Shown in pieces: positions 63,691 to 64,000 of a DNA stretch of 64,000 nucleotides. Positions within the stretch are counted from its first letter, which is position 1; each line of letters opens with the position of its first letter. This DNA is from Pipra filicauda (Eukaryota > Chordata > Aves > Passeriformes > Pipridae): positions 474,781 to 538,780 of the forward strand of contig NW_024104356.1 in assembly GCF_003945595.2 (NCBI RefSeq). Direction: 5' to 3'. The translations under genes and the position numbers were made by a program. Under the pieces are notes generated by a model. It worked only from the letters and a program-made list of their open reading frames with translations, was not told the DNA's origin and did no database searches.

Positions 63691-64000
63691 AATATCACTG
63701 ACTCTGTTCCCAGCATGACAAATTACCTTGTTTTCTGATATCTTGGTTCAATTTGGCTGTCTGTTATCACTAGAGGAAAATTTGGCCTAGCACCTTTGAG
63801 GATTTGGATCTTTCTTAATTATAAAATTCTGAACCGAATTGCAGTACAAGCAAATCAAACTGAAATAATATGACATGAATATCATTGATAGTTGTACTTT
63901 GTTTGGAGTAAATCTTGAAGTTTCCAGAGGAAGGTACAATTCATCTGGAAAATCTCCTAATTTATTTTCACTGTCACCATGTGTATTTGCAATGCAGGAA
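63691..64000. other. Unique non-coding DNA
   Basis: No gene or repeat is recognised. The CR1-like similarity may continue weakly into its first bases. Confidence 0.5.

Noticed and set aside
1..64000. CRISPR arrays, operons, phage or bacterial genes
   Set aside because: The repeat types, composition and lack of dense coding are vertebrate. No regularly spaced direct repeats were seen.

Overview
This window looks like non-coding nuclear DNA from a bird. It is about 40% GC by eye, has no CpG island, and contains only short open frames that look like chance. The organism call rests on the repeats. There is a nearly complete LTR of the avian ERVL type at 35236-35822 (minus strand), which begins and ends as this common bird LTR family does. 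There are also truncated CR1 LINE pieces (26064-26270 plus strand, 57298-57330 and 63590-63690 minus strand). No mammalian Alu, B1 or L1 material was seen. All repeat names are from memory of the families, because no repeat library could be run.

I found no intact protein-coding gene, no convincing exon chain, no tRNA, rRNA or known microRNA, and no CRISPR array or operon. The window is best read as intergenic or deep intronic sequence. Two stretches carry decayed retroelement coding sequence. At 14084-14700 (plus) there is a remnant resembling the linker plus GIY-YIG endonuclease region of a Penelope-like element, broken by stops and frameshifts. At 59300-59545 (minus) there is the C-terminal tail of an RTE/BovB-like LINE polyprotein, with a damaged cysteine-rich finger, inside the longest open frame of the window (257 codons, 58782-59555).

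Layout: 1-14 kb is unique DNA with simple repeats and one possible MIR-like relic. 14.0-15.3 kb holds the Penelope-like remnant and an unexplained 153-codon open frame. 15-26 kb is mostly unique, with a second MIR-like relic. 26 kb has a CR1 piece. 26-33 kb is unique and may contain one conserved regulatory block. 32.8-35.8 kb is the most repeat-dense part: A-rich tracts, two old LINE 3' ends, a run of 24 C and the ERVL LTR. 38.7 kb has a near-perfect nested inverted repeat. 43-46 kb has a MIR-like relic, a candidate regulatory block with a POU/homeodomain-type motif, and a possible hAT element. 46-57 kb is mostly unique. 57-64 kb has CR1 ends, the LINE tail and a G-rich tract.

There is no sign of a multi-gene system. 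The items most worth checking are the Penelope-like GIY-YIG remnant, the nested inverted repeat at 38661-38826, and the LINE tail with its long open frame.
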